The translations under genes and the position numbers were made by a program. From Orobanche coerulescens (Eukaryota; Streptophyta; Magnoliopsida; Lamiales; Orobanchaceae), in NCBI GenBank assembly GCA_033398695.1, contig CM065810.1:146135858-146199857 (forward strand): a DNA stretch of 64,000 nucleotides, written 5' to 3'. Below, piece by piece: positions 45,164 to 57,242 of the stretch. A model generated the notes under the pieces. That model worked only from the letters and a program-made list of their open reading frames with translations. It was not told the DNA's origin and ran no database searches. Numbering within the stretch: position 1 is the stretch's first letter; every line of letters begins with the position of its first letter.

Positions 45164-48100
45164 TGTCACAACCCGCATTTTCAGGACATTTTTCCAATTT
45201 CACTATTCATCATTTACTATTCACCGATCACTATTCATCATTTTACTATTCATCATTTTCGGAGTCGGTTTGAGACGTTGAGAAGTTCTCAAAAATTTTA
45301 ATATTCATGTGACACTATTCATTCCCGGAAGAAAAACACTATTCATGATCATCATGCATCATCACGTAAACCTAGTTTACGGGTATTCAAATTCGCATAA
45401 CCAGTTTGGTTTAACTGCGAATTCCTGCATCATCAATAAGGACACGTCATATAGACTGGAGTAGTCTACATATCATCAGTTACATTATCAACACCTTAGA
45501 TCATGCACAGATATGCATCATTTCAATTTACATATGCTTAATTTGTAATTAACGTTACCACTCAGTCATTTCTACTAACAATATACTCGATACTCCCGAC
45601 TATGATCTTAACATGTTTTCATACTCATTATAATGATGTAAAAATTATATTATTAATTTACCTGGTGTTTTCAAATCAATTGCTACATTTTTCGTTAGGA
45701 GCTTATAACTCCGTCGGTTTGCGATATTTCAACCCGATAATTATTCTAGCACCCGATTCTTGCAAGAAATGTGATTTTACAATTTTTACAACTTTGTCAC
45801 ATTTTATTTCATCTCGTCATAATTGATTTCTAGCTAACTCAGTACCCGATAACAAAATATCTAAATTAATTAACTAAATATCCTAACTAATATCTAGATA
45901 TTATCTCATAAAGTATAAAGTTTTCATCTCTTCCAATCTCTGTCCAAAACCCATGACCCAAAACAGTAAAATACACCATTTTGATCTTGATTCTTGGCCA
46001 TTTCATCCATTAGAAGTAAACCTTATGATCCTAGCTCGATCCTAGTGTGTTACAAAAGGGTTTTGGTTAATAATCTTGAAGTTATTACAAGGTTTTCATC
46101 ATCTTTTTCACATAACACTTCAAGTAAGCTTACATATTATTTTTCATCACTTCCATACATGTATTTTTGATCCATTACAATTGTCATATAGATTTATGCA
46201 AGTATACATAGGTTGTCATACCACTTTTTACTTATTTTCTAATTATAATGAGTTTTTGATTATCCTATAATTATTCCCATGAAACCCTCTAATTTTGGTG
46301 AATATTAAGAACCCATGACACCCTAAGAAAGTGTATGGTAGGTTTGGATTGGTTTTGTGGTGATTGAAAGTGGTTTGGTATAGTTTAGAAACTAGAAAAA
46401 TGATTTTCGACACTATATATAAAGGTTCTGTCCATTTTTGTAAATTCCAGAAAAATACAGGGGCTGTGGTAAATTTTGGTTTCCATATTCATTAAATACT
46501 TTCAAAAATGAAACTGTAGCCGCTGGAATCACTAAAAGATCATTTACGATGAGAAAGTTATACTAAAAACGAGTTAACGACGAAAACTATTATTTTCAGA
46601 AAATACTTGTTGTCCCACGATTTTCAAGGGAAAACCTGAGGCGTTAGCCGTAATCTAGACATCCCAACTTATCAAAAATATGTTAGTATGTTGACCCACG
46701 ATTCCGGAGATATAAAGAACATAGAAACGAGCTTATAACAAAGAAGATATACACATTTGAACCCGACGAACTCTATATATTTTTGACAACTTCTAATAGC
46801 AAAATATTTCTGAGTATAGAAAAACTGCTTTTGCAAGAGATCATATTTTCTCATTGATCAAGACCCGTATGGTCAAAAGTTAAATGACACGACCTTTAGA
46901 TATTGTTACAAGGTTTTCAAAAACGCCAAGTTTCATCACTAACACTTAACGTACAATATTTCGCGACTAGTTTTGCGAGGCCATTGTGGTCATATTTTCA
47001 AGGTATTATGAAAAGTGTCATTTTGCGACGAAAACATTATATTTGCCGATACAACACCAAACAAGGATCGTGGAGTACCGTTTCAACATATTTACATGAG
47101 AAGTGTTTATTAACTTAACGAGACGTCAAAAATGTATTCTTCGATGATAAACATTATTTTCAAATTTCATGAGTGGTATCGATAACATACGTATTTGCAT
47201 GTGTAGCATCATTTCATTTCTTACATTAGAGTCTATCATTCATATTAGGTTGCGGTTAGAGATCGTGCCTCACTTCATTGTATCCACTCTTGTCATTGTA
47301 GCTATCACACCAGGTGAGTTCATGCCCCCTATTTTAACTTGTTTTATAACCGTTTTGGGGGAGAATACATGCTCGTTTTCATCTAAATGTATACTTGATT
47401 TAATTGATTATGCTACATGTTTAGTCAGACATTTATTTGCTCCAGTTATGAATTTGTTATTCATTCGAATGTATTGCATATTCATTTGCATCACACTTAA
47501 TCCTTCTACCTTTGGACCCAAGCATTTTAAATGATTATGCACACTTAACCGAATGAACCGGCTCCACCACTATGTACATACATGACTGGATGAACGTGTC
47601 ACATAACCGAATGTTCGGGTAGTACGACCGAATGAATTGGTCACATAACCGAATGAATTGGTCACGTAACCGAATGTATTGGTCGAACTAAATTTATTTT
47701 AGATCTTGGTCCACATATTGCTTTTGTCTTCATAAACCATAACATATTTGGCAGTAGGTTGTAAACACACAAGTTGCAAGTCTTGTATGGTCGGGGCTTG
47801 GAACTGGGTGGATTTACAAGGCCTTTGCTGGGAAATCTTCATTCTAATGCATTTCATTGTACACTAAACTCTATGAACTCACCAACCTCGTGTTGACACT
47901 TTAGCATGTATTTTCAGGTATTAAAGCAATGGCACGCTACTGGAGGTTTTGGAAGGGCATGGCATGGTCATAGAAGACTCTGATATTTATATGGGGACCG
48001 TTTTAAACTATATTTTTAAGGGCCTAATTCCGCACTACTTTTAACAATGTAAATTCTACATTTTTGTTAGACGATTTTATTCTAAATAATTGAGGTGAAA

Positions 48101-48190
48101 ACCATTCTTTGCACTTGTGTTGTGATACCAATTGAGTTGCACCCCAGCGACATATAAGCTTCCGCTGGGCCTGATTTTGGGGGTGTGACA
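45164..48190 (+). repeat. TR-GAG LTR 5 (complete)
   Basis: It starts TGTCACAACCCGC and ends GGGGGTGTGACA. Some variants are shared with LTR 1 and not with LTRs 2-4, such as TGTATTTTTGATCC near 46160 and GCTCCAGTTATG near 47440. It is thus intermediate between LTR 1 and the central group, as its gag copy is. Confidence 0.9.
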
Positions 48191-48193
48191 GAT

Positions 48194-48206
48194 TGGTATC
48201 AGAGCC
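48194..48206 (+). other. Primer-binding site, copy 5 (tRNA-iMet)
   Basis: TGGTATCAGAGCC three bases after the LTR end. Confidence 0.85.
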
Positions 48207-49731
48207 TTGGCTATAGAGAACTGGGTGTTTTTAAAACTTAGACTATAGCTACTTTCACGATAACTTAACCCTATGACCACCACGTGCCTGCCTGCCAAGC
48301 TGATGCCTCATTAGTAGTTATTGCTGACATATGTGATAAGAATTGTATCTCATTATCGGATATATTATACTCACTTATTCTTGTTGATTACTATAATTGT
48401 CTTCCATATTAGTATGCTTACATATCATACGCACCTCATTGTTAGGCCTTTTCCTTGCGTAGTTTCATCATTCGACCTCGAGTTTGGTCACTTGCCTTAG
48501 TCTTTCAGAACGCCTTTTTTTCTATGTGAAGGACATAGTATTAGTATAACTGAGCTGAGTATTTCAGAGTTCATGGAACCTCGGTGGAATGTAGACTGGT
48601 CATCTACATTAGACCCGGGACAGTAGGATATCGGCTGACCACCTATATTCCACTCAGAGATGAATTTTGCAATACTGAGAATAGTTATAATAAAATTTTG
48701 TCTGGATTGAATTCTCTACTCAATTTCCAAATGTTTCATTCATGTGTTCATACCCAAACGTTGCTAGAACATTCACGCCTTTCATCACCTCGTAAACCAC
48801 CACCCAGAACCACGTCAACTGATCATATCTCAACGTCAAGCTTTCATTCTATGATAATCCACTCTCGAGCACCTACTTCTAGGAAACGTTTTATTTATGT
48901 TTCACCCTTCTTTTCTTGTTTTGAAGAGCTATGCCGCCAAGGAAAGCTAAAGCTACTCCAACTATGACACCAGCTGCTATTCGGAAACTTGTTAAGGATA
49001 GCATAGCTGAGGCACTAGTGGTTGAAAGAGCTGCTGTTTCTGCAAGGGCTGCTGAAGCCGCTTCTCGAGTAGAGACATCGGGGGAAGCTAGTAATGGAAC
49101 TAATGGACGTAAGTGTACGTACAAAGACTTCAAAAGTGGTGATGCCATAAAATTCAAAGGCACTGAAGGAGCCACTGCTATGATCCGTTGGTTCGAACAT
49201 ACTGAATCTGTATTTCATCTATGCAACTGTCCCGAGGAATCCAAGGTAAAGTTTGCTACTAGTACTCTTCTTGATGAAGCTATGTCATGGTAGAATTCCT
49301 ATACAAATCCCATGGGAAAGGAAAATGCTTACAAGCTTTCATGGGATGAATTCAAGAAGTTACTGACTAAGAAATTCTGTCCACGTACGGAAGTGAAAAA
49401 GTTGGAGATCGAGTTTTATGAACTAGTGACGGTGGGAAATGAAACATATATCAGGAGGTATCAAGAGTTGGCTAATCTATGTCCGTCTATGGTTCCGGAT
49501 AATGAGAAGTTGTTAGAAAATTTCATCGGTAGTTTACCTGAAAACATCCATGGAGATGTGCTTTCCTCTGACCCACAAACAATGGATGAGGCTATCAGGA
49601 TGTCTTAGAAGCTTATGGCTCGGGTAACATAGAGAGAAACTACCGACAACAACAACAACGAAAACAAGAGGAAAAGGGATGACAACCAAGGAGATGATCA
49701 AGTATGGCAGCCAAACAAACAACATGAAGTG

Positions 49732-50447
49732 TAGGGGTGGCAATCGGATAATACGGATACGAATATGGCTATATCCGTATCCGAATCCGGAACCAGGAAT
49801 CCGTATCCGAATCCGGGAATATCCGGGAAAACCTTATCCGTATCCAAATCCGGCGAATATTATCCGGATACGGATAATATCCGAATCCGAATCTGCAATT
49901 CCTGGTTTATTTTTCAAAAATAAATGGGTGCAAAGGGATTTGAACCCACAACTCCTCTCTTTGTGGAATTTTAAAGCCACACTCCAACCACTTGGGCTAC
50001 TTGATTGTTGTGTTAAAGATAGAAATAATTATAGATAACTTAGTATAAACATATCACTTAATTAAAGATCTACTAAGATCTCCAACCAAATTACTTTTTT
50101 ATTTTTTGAAAATTTGGGAATATCACTAAATTATAGTAGTGATCTACTAAGATCTAAAACCAAATTATATTTATAAAAATTTATATTATTATAAATATAA
50201 AATGTGTTATATTTTGTAATTATATATTAAAAATATATTAAAATTATATATTATATATAATTTATCTCGGATACGGATATTTTCGGATACGGATGCGTCT
50301 ATATCCATATCCATATCCGGAATTTTCGAATACGAATAATATCCGTATCCGCTTTTTTTCGGATACGGATAATATTCGCTTTTTTCGGATACGAATACCG
50401 ATATTTCGGACGGATATCGGATTTTTCGGATTTTTTTGCCAGTCCTA
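49732..50447. mobile_element. hAT-type MITE with tRNA-like insert (716 bp)
   Basis: The ends are TAGGGGTGGCAA and, as reverse complement of the right end, TAGGACTGGCAA. Imperfect 8-base target duplications flank it: ATGAAGTG (49724-49731) and ATGAAATG (50448-50455). Removing the element plus one duplication restores continuity with the other gag copies. Both subterminal parts are packed with CGGATACGGATA and ATCCGTATCCG motifs, as expected of transposase-binding repeats. It has no coding capacity. The middle holds a tRNA-like segment (49926-50003). Confidence 0.85.
49926..50003 (-). other. tRNA-like sequence with Pol III A and B boxes
   Basis: On the minus strand TAGCCCAAGTGG fits the tRNA A box and GGTTCAAATCC fits the B box, about 46 bases apart. 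Between them a GTGG...CCAC stem could serve as an anticodon arm. The 3' side ends TTTGCACCC, but the 5' side lacks the matching acceptor strand, so it is not a functional tRNA gene. It could be a tRNA relic or a Pol III promoter carried by the MITE. Confidence 0.55.
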
Positions 50448-51005
50448 ATGAAATGGTTAGGGCCTACGTTGCGGAGCCAAGTAAAAAGAAAGGATATGCA
50501 GGTACTTTACCTAAGTGCAACAAGTGTCAGTTTCATCACAAAGGACCTTGCCCCACTCAATGTGGAAACTGCCAAAAGGTTGGACACAAAGCCAAGAATT
50601 GCAAGGCTCCCACCCTCGTAATGCATCAGAAAGTCACGGTAACTTGCCATGAGTGTGGAGTAATTGGACACTTCAAGAGTGAATGCCCAGAGTCAGAATG
50701 GAGGAAGAGTTCGTTGAAGTGTGAAGCTCGTCAGGACAACAACAACAACAATGTCAATGTTTAATAAGAGAACTCATGCTTTATATATAAATGGAGACCT
50801 AAACTCTCTAGTGTTGTATTTCTTTTGTGTTTTATTCTAAGTTCCATCGTATAAGTTTCATGTACTATTACGAATTCCGATCTAATGAATGTTCTATCTT
50901 TTATCACCGCAATGGGACTCAAATATCATCATCTTTTCACCAACACCACTTCCGAGACCAACACAAACTGAACTTCGGGACGAAGTTCCTTTTAGGGGGG
51001 AAGAA

Positions 51006-51166
51006 TGTCACAACCCGCATTTTCAGGATATTTTTCCAATTTCACTATTCATCATTTACTATTCACCAATCACTATTCATCATTTTCGGAGTCGGTTTGA
51101 GACGTTGAGAAGTTCTCAAAAATGTTACTATTCATGTGACACTATTCATTCCCGGAAGAAAAACAC
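51006..51166 (+). repeat. TR-GAG LTR 6, left fragment
   Basis: The first 161 bases of an LTR (TGTCACAACCCGC), following the polypurine tract TTAGGGGGGAAGAA. One ACTATTCATCATTTT unit is missing relative to other copies. It is interrupted at 51167 and resumes at 61413. Confidence 0.9.
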
Positions 51167-52062
51167 TGTAAAACCCTAAATTCTGAATTACCAATTTTAC
51201 GTCTAAATTAAAATTTTACCTAAGTTAAATAATCACTAATAACAAACTTAAACTATAAGATATATGATATTGTACATTACTAGCATTAAACCTATAAAAA
51301 AATTAACTAACAAGATTTGTTACCTTACTAAACTAGTGACATTCTTCATTTGGTACATCTATTACACGTTTCTTGACCCTCCCTAATCTATAAAATAACA
51401 CGACACATATAATATTTCCTTAGTTAATTTGGAGATTCGCTTAAACAGGAAATAAGAACAAATCAATATTTGTGATATTATTCCCTCTTTGTCAAGCCAT
51501 AATATCGGCAATCACTCCTGAATGAATAGAGTTACCAAAATCTGAATCTCCCTTTTTGTTTCGTTTTCATTAGACGTATATCACAATTCCCCATTTTTTT
51601 TCTCCTATTTGTTTTAAAACCGTATCTCATTTAATCCCCCTTGCTCACCCCACAACCGAATACCACAAACACAATTCCCTACAGAAACCCTAAAAGTGGC
51701 GGCTTAATGAGCCCCCTTCAACTCTTGACCGAATATATATATATCACAAGATAAAAACAACACTATCTAAACCCTAAAACCTAAAACAAAGTGGCGGCAC
51801 CATATTCACTTTCATATTCGATCACTAAAAACGACTACGGGTCTTGGAAGAATTGTTTCTGGTTCGTGGTGTAAGATGTGGTGTTGTGCTTTGACTCGTG
51901 GGCAACTCCTTGGATTGTTTCTGATTCGAGGGTTTTGGGTGAGTGGGCGTTTGTACCTGTTGTTCGAGTTTGATCGCAGCCCTCGTTTAGCTTGGAGGTG
52001 TATTCTTCAATCAAATTCATGTTATTCGTTGATTGTAATATCAACTCGATTCACTTTGGCTC

Positions 52063-52103
<41 letters not shown>

Positions 52104-52310
52104 GCGAAACCAATGGTAAAGGTTGTGTTCGCGTGAATCTTCTGGCGAGTTAGTGTCGTACTCTTGTTCTATTTTGATCCCGGTTCTCGTTTGGCTTAGA
52201 GGTACATTCTTGTTTTGGGTTCAGGTTTTAATTGTTAACCTATATGTTAACTCTTTTTGACCTAGCATGATATTAACCACGGCTCGAATTATGTCACATA
52301 CACTCTAGTA

Positions 52311-52870
52311 CTATAATGCACGGATTCTTCAAAATTGGGCAGTATGCAGTATCGGATACTGCATGGGTGCGGGTGCGGGTGCGATTCGCGTGGGATTCGC
52401 ACGGGATTCGCCACGTGGCGAATCCGTGCAAAAAAAAAAAAAATTCGGACTCGCGCGTATCCTATGCCAGGATACGCGAGTCCGAATTTTTTTTGTTTTT
52501 TTTTTGTTTTTTTTTTAGATTTTTTTATAATTTTTAAAAAGTAAATCAAATAAATTAAAATACAAAAAAGTAAATCATTTAATAAGTAATTACTTTTACC
52601 TTTAGCAGTATTCACGGACAACATTAGAAAGCTCCGCTGCTCAAAGCCATTTTGAATTATTTTTTGTATGACTTGTTTTATGTATTTGAATTGATTTTAT
52701 GGTGATACTTGAATTGTTGTTTTTTATATTTAACAAGTGTTATATATAATAAAATATAAAATAAACAGATGTATCCTTGCCGTATCGCACCCTAACATTT
52801 TCAAAAAACCGTATCCCCACACCCGTAACTGCCCGCATCCGCACCCGCCCCCCGCACCTGTGCAACATAG
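52311..52870. mobile_element. hAT-type MITE (560 bp) with 8-base target duplication CTCTAGTA
   Basis: Exact duplications CTCTAGTA lie at 52303-52310 and 52871-52878. The terminal inverted repeats are CTATAATGCACGG on the left and CTATGTTGCACAGG as reverse complement of the right. Subterminal GTGCGGGTGCGGGTGCG on the left is answered by CCGCATCCGCACCCGCC on the right. It has no coding capacity. Confidence 0.88.
52399..52489. repeat. Two adjacent long hairpins inside the MITE
   Basis: GCACGGGATTCGCCACG pairs with TGGCGAATCCGTGC (52399-52429). After an A run, AAATTCGGACTCGCG pairs with CGCGAGTCCGAATTT (52441-52489) around a five-base loop. Each arm differs from its partner by only one or two bases. 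Confidence 0.85.
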
Positions 52871-53502
52871 CTCTAGTATAAATGGTGGCTACCATTTCAA
52901 GATGAAAACATCAGTTTTATTAATATTACTATTAGTCGAATTAATAATGAACTCAAGAAATATTATAAGAAAGGGCATGCGTATGTTTGGCTATTATTGC
53001 ATCAAATACTAAGCGTGTGTCTCGTTAATTTTTTTAGTGCATGCATGGATTGATCGATCAAGCCAGCAAGAAATGAATTTTTGTATTCATGGTGTCATTT
53101 TTTTTTTTTTAAAACTAGTATATTGCATGAGTGTGTGGCATAATAGGTTTTCACTTTTGAAACCAAATATAGCTAACCGTAGGGGGGTATATTTAATTAT
53201 GATTTTAATAGAATTTGATGGATTTTGGATTTTGGTGGATTTTAATGGATTTTAATAGATTTTATAAATTATCATGGATTTTAATGGACTTTTATCTATT
53301 AGATTTGTAATAGATTTCTATGGATTTCTATGGATTTCTAATAATTTGTAATAGACTTTTATTGATTCCTGTGGATTTATATGGATTTCCAATCATTTAT
53401 TTTCTATGGATTTATTCATCTTTTTCATTCGTTTGTTCCTTTAAAAAAAGGCTATCAATCTAATTCCCTCTCAATCTACCATTTTCCATAATTATTTACG
53501 AA

Positions 53503-53699
53503 CATATTCAGCAAAATAAGTACAATAATCATCACATAATATACCTCTATAAATCTACTCGATATTATAAATATATATAAATACTCAAAAGATGATTTTT
53601 CATCTAAAAAATGAAACTGATTCATCAATATGTTTAAAACACATTCAGCAAAATAAGTACAATAATCATGGCATAATATACCTGTTTAAATCCACTCAA

Positions 53700-53730
<31 letters not shown>

Positions 53731-53780
53731 ATCAAAAGATAGTCTTTTTAATATAAAAAATGAAACTGACTAATTAATAT
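53503..53780. repeat. Tandem duplication (about 130 bases) next to the transposase stop
   Basis: ATTCAGCAAAATAAGTACAA starts units at about 53505 and 53643. Both continue through ATAATATACCT and end in AAAAAATGAAACTGA. The second unit contains a TA microsatellite. Confidence 0.8.
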
Positions 53781-53782
53781 AT

Positions 53783-55190
53783 TCATATATCGCTCCACAT
53801 TTCAGTAGATATAGTTGTTCGCCATTGATTAGCATTTTCTCTTTGTTGTTCTTGACTCTCAAAAAATAGTTCTGCAGTATCCTCTTCATCACTTGACTCT
53901 TCGTCTTCTGGTTCTACAGGAAATTCATCCGAGCGACACTCATTACGAAGGAAATTATGCAATCCAGCACAAGCCAACACTAGTTCTGCTTGTGTTTTAT
54001 ATGGAAATGGAGGAGCCGTTTTGAATACTGTAAACCTTGATTTGAAAATTCCAAATATTCTTTCGATTACGTTTCTCAATGAAGCATGTCGAAGATTGAA
54101 TAACTCTTTGGCATTTTCGGGATCACGACCTTGACCAGCAAAATCTTGAAGATGGTAGCGAACACCTCGAAATGGAGCTAAAAATTGGCGTCGATTTGGA
54201 AATCCACAATCCACCAAGAAAAATTTACCTAATAACAAACACATATGAAGTAAACAATATGTTACTAATAACACCCATTTAAGCATATACAGAAGTATTT
54301 AGTAAATTTATAACAAAAAACCTTGTGGCACTTTCAGACCATTCCTTCTTGATAAAGCATCACTCAACACTTTAGAATCATGTGCTGATCCTTCCCACCC
54401 ACTAAGCACATAAATAAATTTCAAATCAAAATCACAAGCTGCTAGGACATTTTGTGAAATTGTTCCATGACGATTACGATAGCTGCTTGTATCACATCCA
54501 ACTATCATCGCCGGGATATGGGTCCGTCAATAGCTCCAACACAATCCTAAAAAGATAAATGATAATGATGATAATCATATAAGATAATAAAGATAGTAGC
54601 AATCATAAAATAGCACATAAATCACTTACTTTAAAGTAGGGATAAAACCTTGTGCTTTCTCTTATTTTCTGCGGGGTTGTGGATGCTGGCTTTGCCATCA
54701 TATCTGCTGCAAGTTTGTTTAATGCCTTCAAGATCTTATTGAAATTTTGACTAGCCATAAAATGTGATCGACCAAATGGCTCTCGAACTACAGAATATCT
54801 AGCGTTCTGCCCAACAACGCGTAGAAATGCCGCAAGCATCTCTTCAACACAAATAAATCTTGTATCTTGTAGGATTCCTTTTTCCCTCATAATATTGCAT
54901 AGTTTGACAAATATATTGGGATACATTCTATAAATCGCTCTAAATTCTTCTGGATCGTCATTTAAGATTTTGAGCATATAATTGTATCCACTTGAAGTTT
55001 TTGGCCGCCTACTTAAATTACGATGAATACGCTCATAACTCATGTTAACAACAAGCTCATGTAGCATTGAGATAATTACTTGAATTGCCAACAATATGCA
55101 CTTCAAAGTCTCATGAAGTTCTTTTTCGTCTTCTATCTCTTCATTCTCTATTTCAAGCATGTTGATATTAGACATTATAAAATACAACAC
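53783..55190 (-). pseudogene. PIF/Harbinger transposase (DDE_Tnp_4 / HARBI1-like), three exons, damaged
   Basis: Inferred exons are 55190-54630 (ends F-Y-P-Y-F-K, donor AAA|GTAAGT), 54548-54322 (acceptor TTTTTAG|GAT, donor CAAG|GTTTTT) and 54228-53783 (acceptor TATTAG|GTAAA). Exon 1 carries the helix-turn-helix-like N-terminus (LAAFLRVVGQNARYSVV, FGRSHFMASQNFNKIL). Exon 2 should carry the first catalytic Asp in a DGTH motif, but two small indels (an extra GT near 54541 and a missing base near 54523) put it out of frame. The second Asp is in GSAHDSKVL. The Glu is in VIERIFGIFKSRF in exon 3, followed by the leucine-rich end ACAGLHNFLRNEC. Apart from those indels the gene is open, suggesting recent inactivation or a sequencing error. 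Splice sites are predictions. Confidence 0.85.
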
Positions 55191-55458
55191 CTGGAAAATA
55201 AATTTATATTAGCTTAATGCATACAATTCTAACCCAAAATACAATTATTATCACAATAATACACTTTACTCATAGTTAAAAATTTAGAAACATAAGTACC
55301 ACATCCATTACTGATTAAAAAATATTACTAACTCATAGGTCAAAAACTCAAAACCAACTACTAATCTCCAATAATAAAATTCATTGTACGCCTAAATTTA
55401 GAAAGTTAACAAAACTAGAAATAAAAATTCAAACAACATAACATTAAAAATCGCGTTA

Positions 55459-56485
55459 TTAGATCACTCCTTCCATCAACTTTATGGATATCCATTCCAT
55501 TCGTTGTTCCTGTGTCATTCTCGTAAATGCGGACCTCAGTGTCCTAGTATTAAGTAAGTCAAGAATCTTGAAACGTGTACGGTTATCCAAATTGGGGATC
55601 TCCATAATCATGTCCCAACAATTATCTTTCCCATCAATTGACTCAATAGTATGATTGAGCTTGTCAATAGTAACACCGATCTTTTCTACAAGTGCCGACT
55701 GACTAACAGTATCAAATGATTTTGATTTTGCTTTAGAGTTGGTTCTCTTTCGCTTCTTAGTTGCTGGAGTCACATCCGAGACAACAGGCTGAGAGGGCAA
55801 TGGTGGAATAGAGCGCTCAAGAGGTGAAGTCTCATCTAGTATATCACTGTGTGTAAATGCCCCCAGACCAGAATCATATGTAAAATCATCTAATGAATTG
55901 TCACCTCTTGTTTCTTCTATTCCAAAAGTAACAGCATCAAAATCATCCCCTATAGCAATTGCGTGTCTTCCGGTAGCTGTTCCATTTCCAATTGCAATTT
56001 TCAGATCTTCATAGTCAGCAATATTGTCCGTACGGTAAGATGAATTCCCATTTGACTAGTAAAAAAAAATTAAAATTAACAATAGAAAATTATATATCGT
56101 GCTAAAAATTCATATTTTTTTTATGAATGAAGTTTACCTTAATGTATTCATCCCATACTTCATCACTTGCAGTGAATTTCTTGTTCCTAGAATCCCATCC
56201 AAATCCAGAGTTATGACGTAGTAGCTTAAGATACTCATTGTACCTATTCTTAAACCATTTGAGCCGACTTTGATATTGGGGGAAAGTCTTCTCACATCCA
56301 AGTTTTTCATTAAGAGCAGGAAGTATCTTGTTTACCACAATTAACTTGCTAAATGAGCCATTACTATCACGCCATCCACGAGCGGCTGCATCAACCAAAA
56401 GACTTAACAACTCATTGCTCTCTTCCACCGTCCATACTTTGTATTTTCCTTGTCGTGAATCTCCCATTTCCTTATTACTGTCCAT
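55459..56485 (-). CDS. PIF/Harbinger accessory protein with Myb/SANT-like domain, two exons, apparently intact
   Basis: Exon 1 runs 56485-56138 from MDSNKEMGDSRQGKY to DEYIK. An 82-base intron (GTAAAC...ACTAG) follows, and exon 2 runs 56055-55459, giving about 314 residues in one frame. Residues 17-110 form the Myb/SANT-like domain typical of this superfamily's second protein (KVWTVEESNELLSLLVDAAA, WFKNRYNEYLKLLRHNSGFG, DEVWDEYIK). The middle is acidic. The C-terminal part has a basic TKKRKRTNSKAKSK patch, a possible nuclear signal, and ends MTQEQRMEWISIKLMEGVI. In characterised Harbinger systems this protein helps import the transposase into the nucleus and binds transposon ends. It lies upstream of the transposase on the same strand. 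The ATG at 56485 is preferred over 56530 because the family usually begins close to the domain. Confidence 0.85.
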
Positions 56486-57242
56486 CCTAAAGGTAAAAAT
56501 TGCCATTGGTTCGAAATATATAATCCGCATTAGATACGAGACGATCTGCTATAATTAACTAAAAGATCTCTTTAACCATTATAATTCAAGCAAGTTTTAT
56601 GTACTTCCACTTCTGTAGCTTATATAAGTATTACTGATTTCTATGCAAAGTGACTCTCTACAGCCAAGAAGAAAAAAAGGTTCAAACTGATAGTGTTACT
56701 TCTGTTGGCATTTAATAGCTGCATTTTTATTTTCATAATATTTTTATTGTTCTTATATGTGATCATATTTGTCAAGACATAATTTTTTTTTTTGAGGGCA
56801 AAAGCCAACACCACTATAAAATCAGAAAAGCAGTAAGGTGTTTTAAGTTCAATAACAAGATCCCAACTCAAAAGCCGGCATTCATAGAAAAAAAATAGAA
56901 TTCCACATGGTTACAAGTTGCACATCTTCTGAGAACAAATATTTTATCTCTCTGATGATGAACATTAATATGCCCTGGAACTTGCTCTTACAAACAAAAC
57001 GAAAATCCCAACAAGGGACACACACAGGCGCTTCAATTACCTCTGACTTGTCAAGACAGAGTTTTTTTTCACAAGGCCATGTATGACCAATTGGATATCA
57101 GCAAAGAAAATCACAAACAAATTCAGACACAACTAAGAAGACAGAGACCAGGAGTAATTAAAGAGTTCACTACTGTAAAAAACATCACCTATAGGTCCAT
57201 TTAAAGTAGTGCTCTCTAACATTTGTTATTATCCTGAGTCAC

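Larger units (their letters stand above)
48931..50764 (+). pseudogene. TR-GAG copy 5 gag, with stops and a MITE insertion
   Basis: Open from ATG 48931 (MPPRKAKATPTMTPAA) to the shared Trp-to-TAG at 49291-49293. It also carries the GATATT loss, its own TAG at 49606-49608 and the shared Lys-to-TAG at 49630-49632. A hAT MITE interrupts it at 49732-50447. The C-terminus (50453-50764) is in frame with three intact knuckle-like motifs: CNKCQFHHKGPC, CGNCQKVGHKAKNC and CHECGVIGHFKSEC. This is the best preserved nucleic-acid-binding region in the array. Polypurine tract 50993-51005. Confidence 0.88.

Noticed and set aside
51767..51790. Telomere-like CCCTAAA units near 51174, 51687 and 51771
   Set aside because: Only single or doubled units; no array, so not an interstitial telomere repeat.
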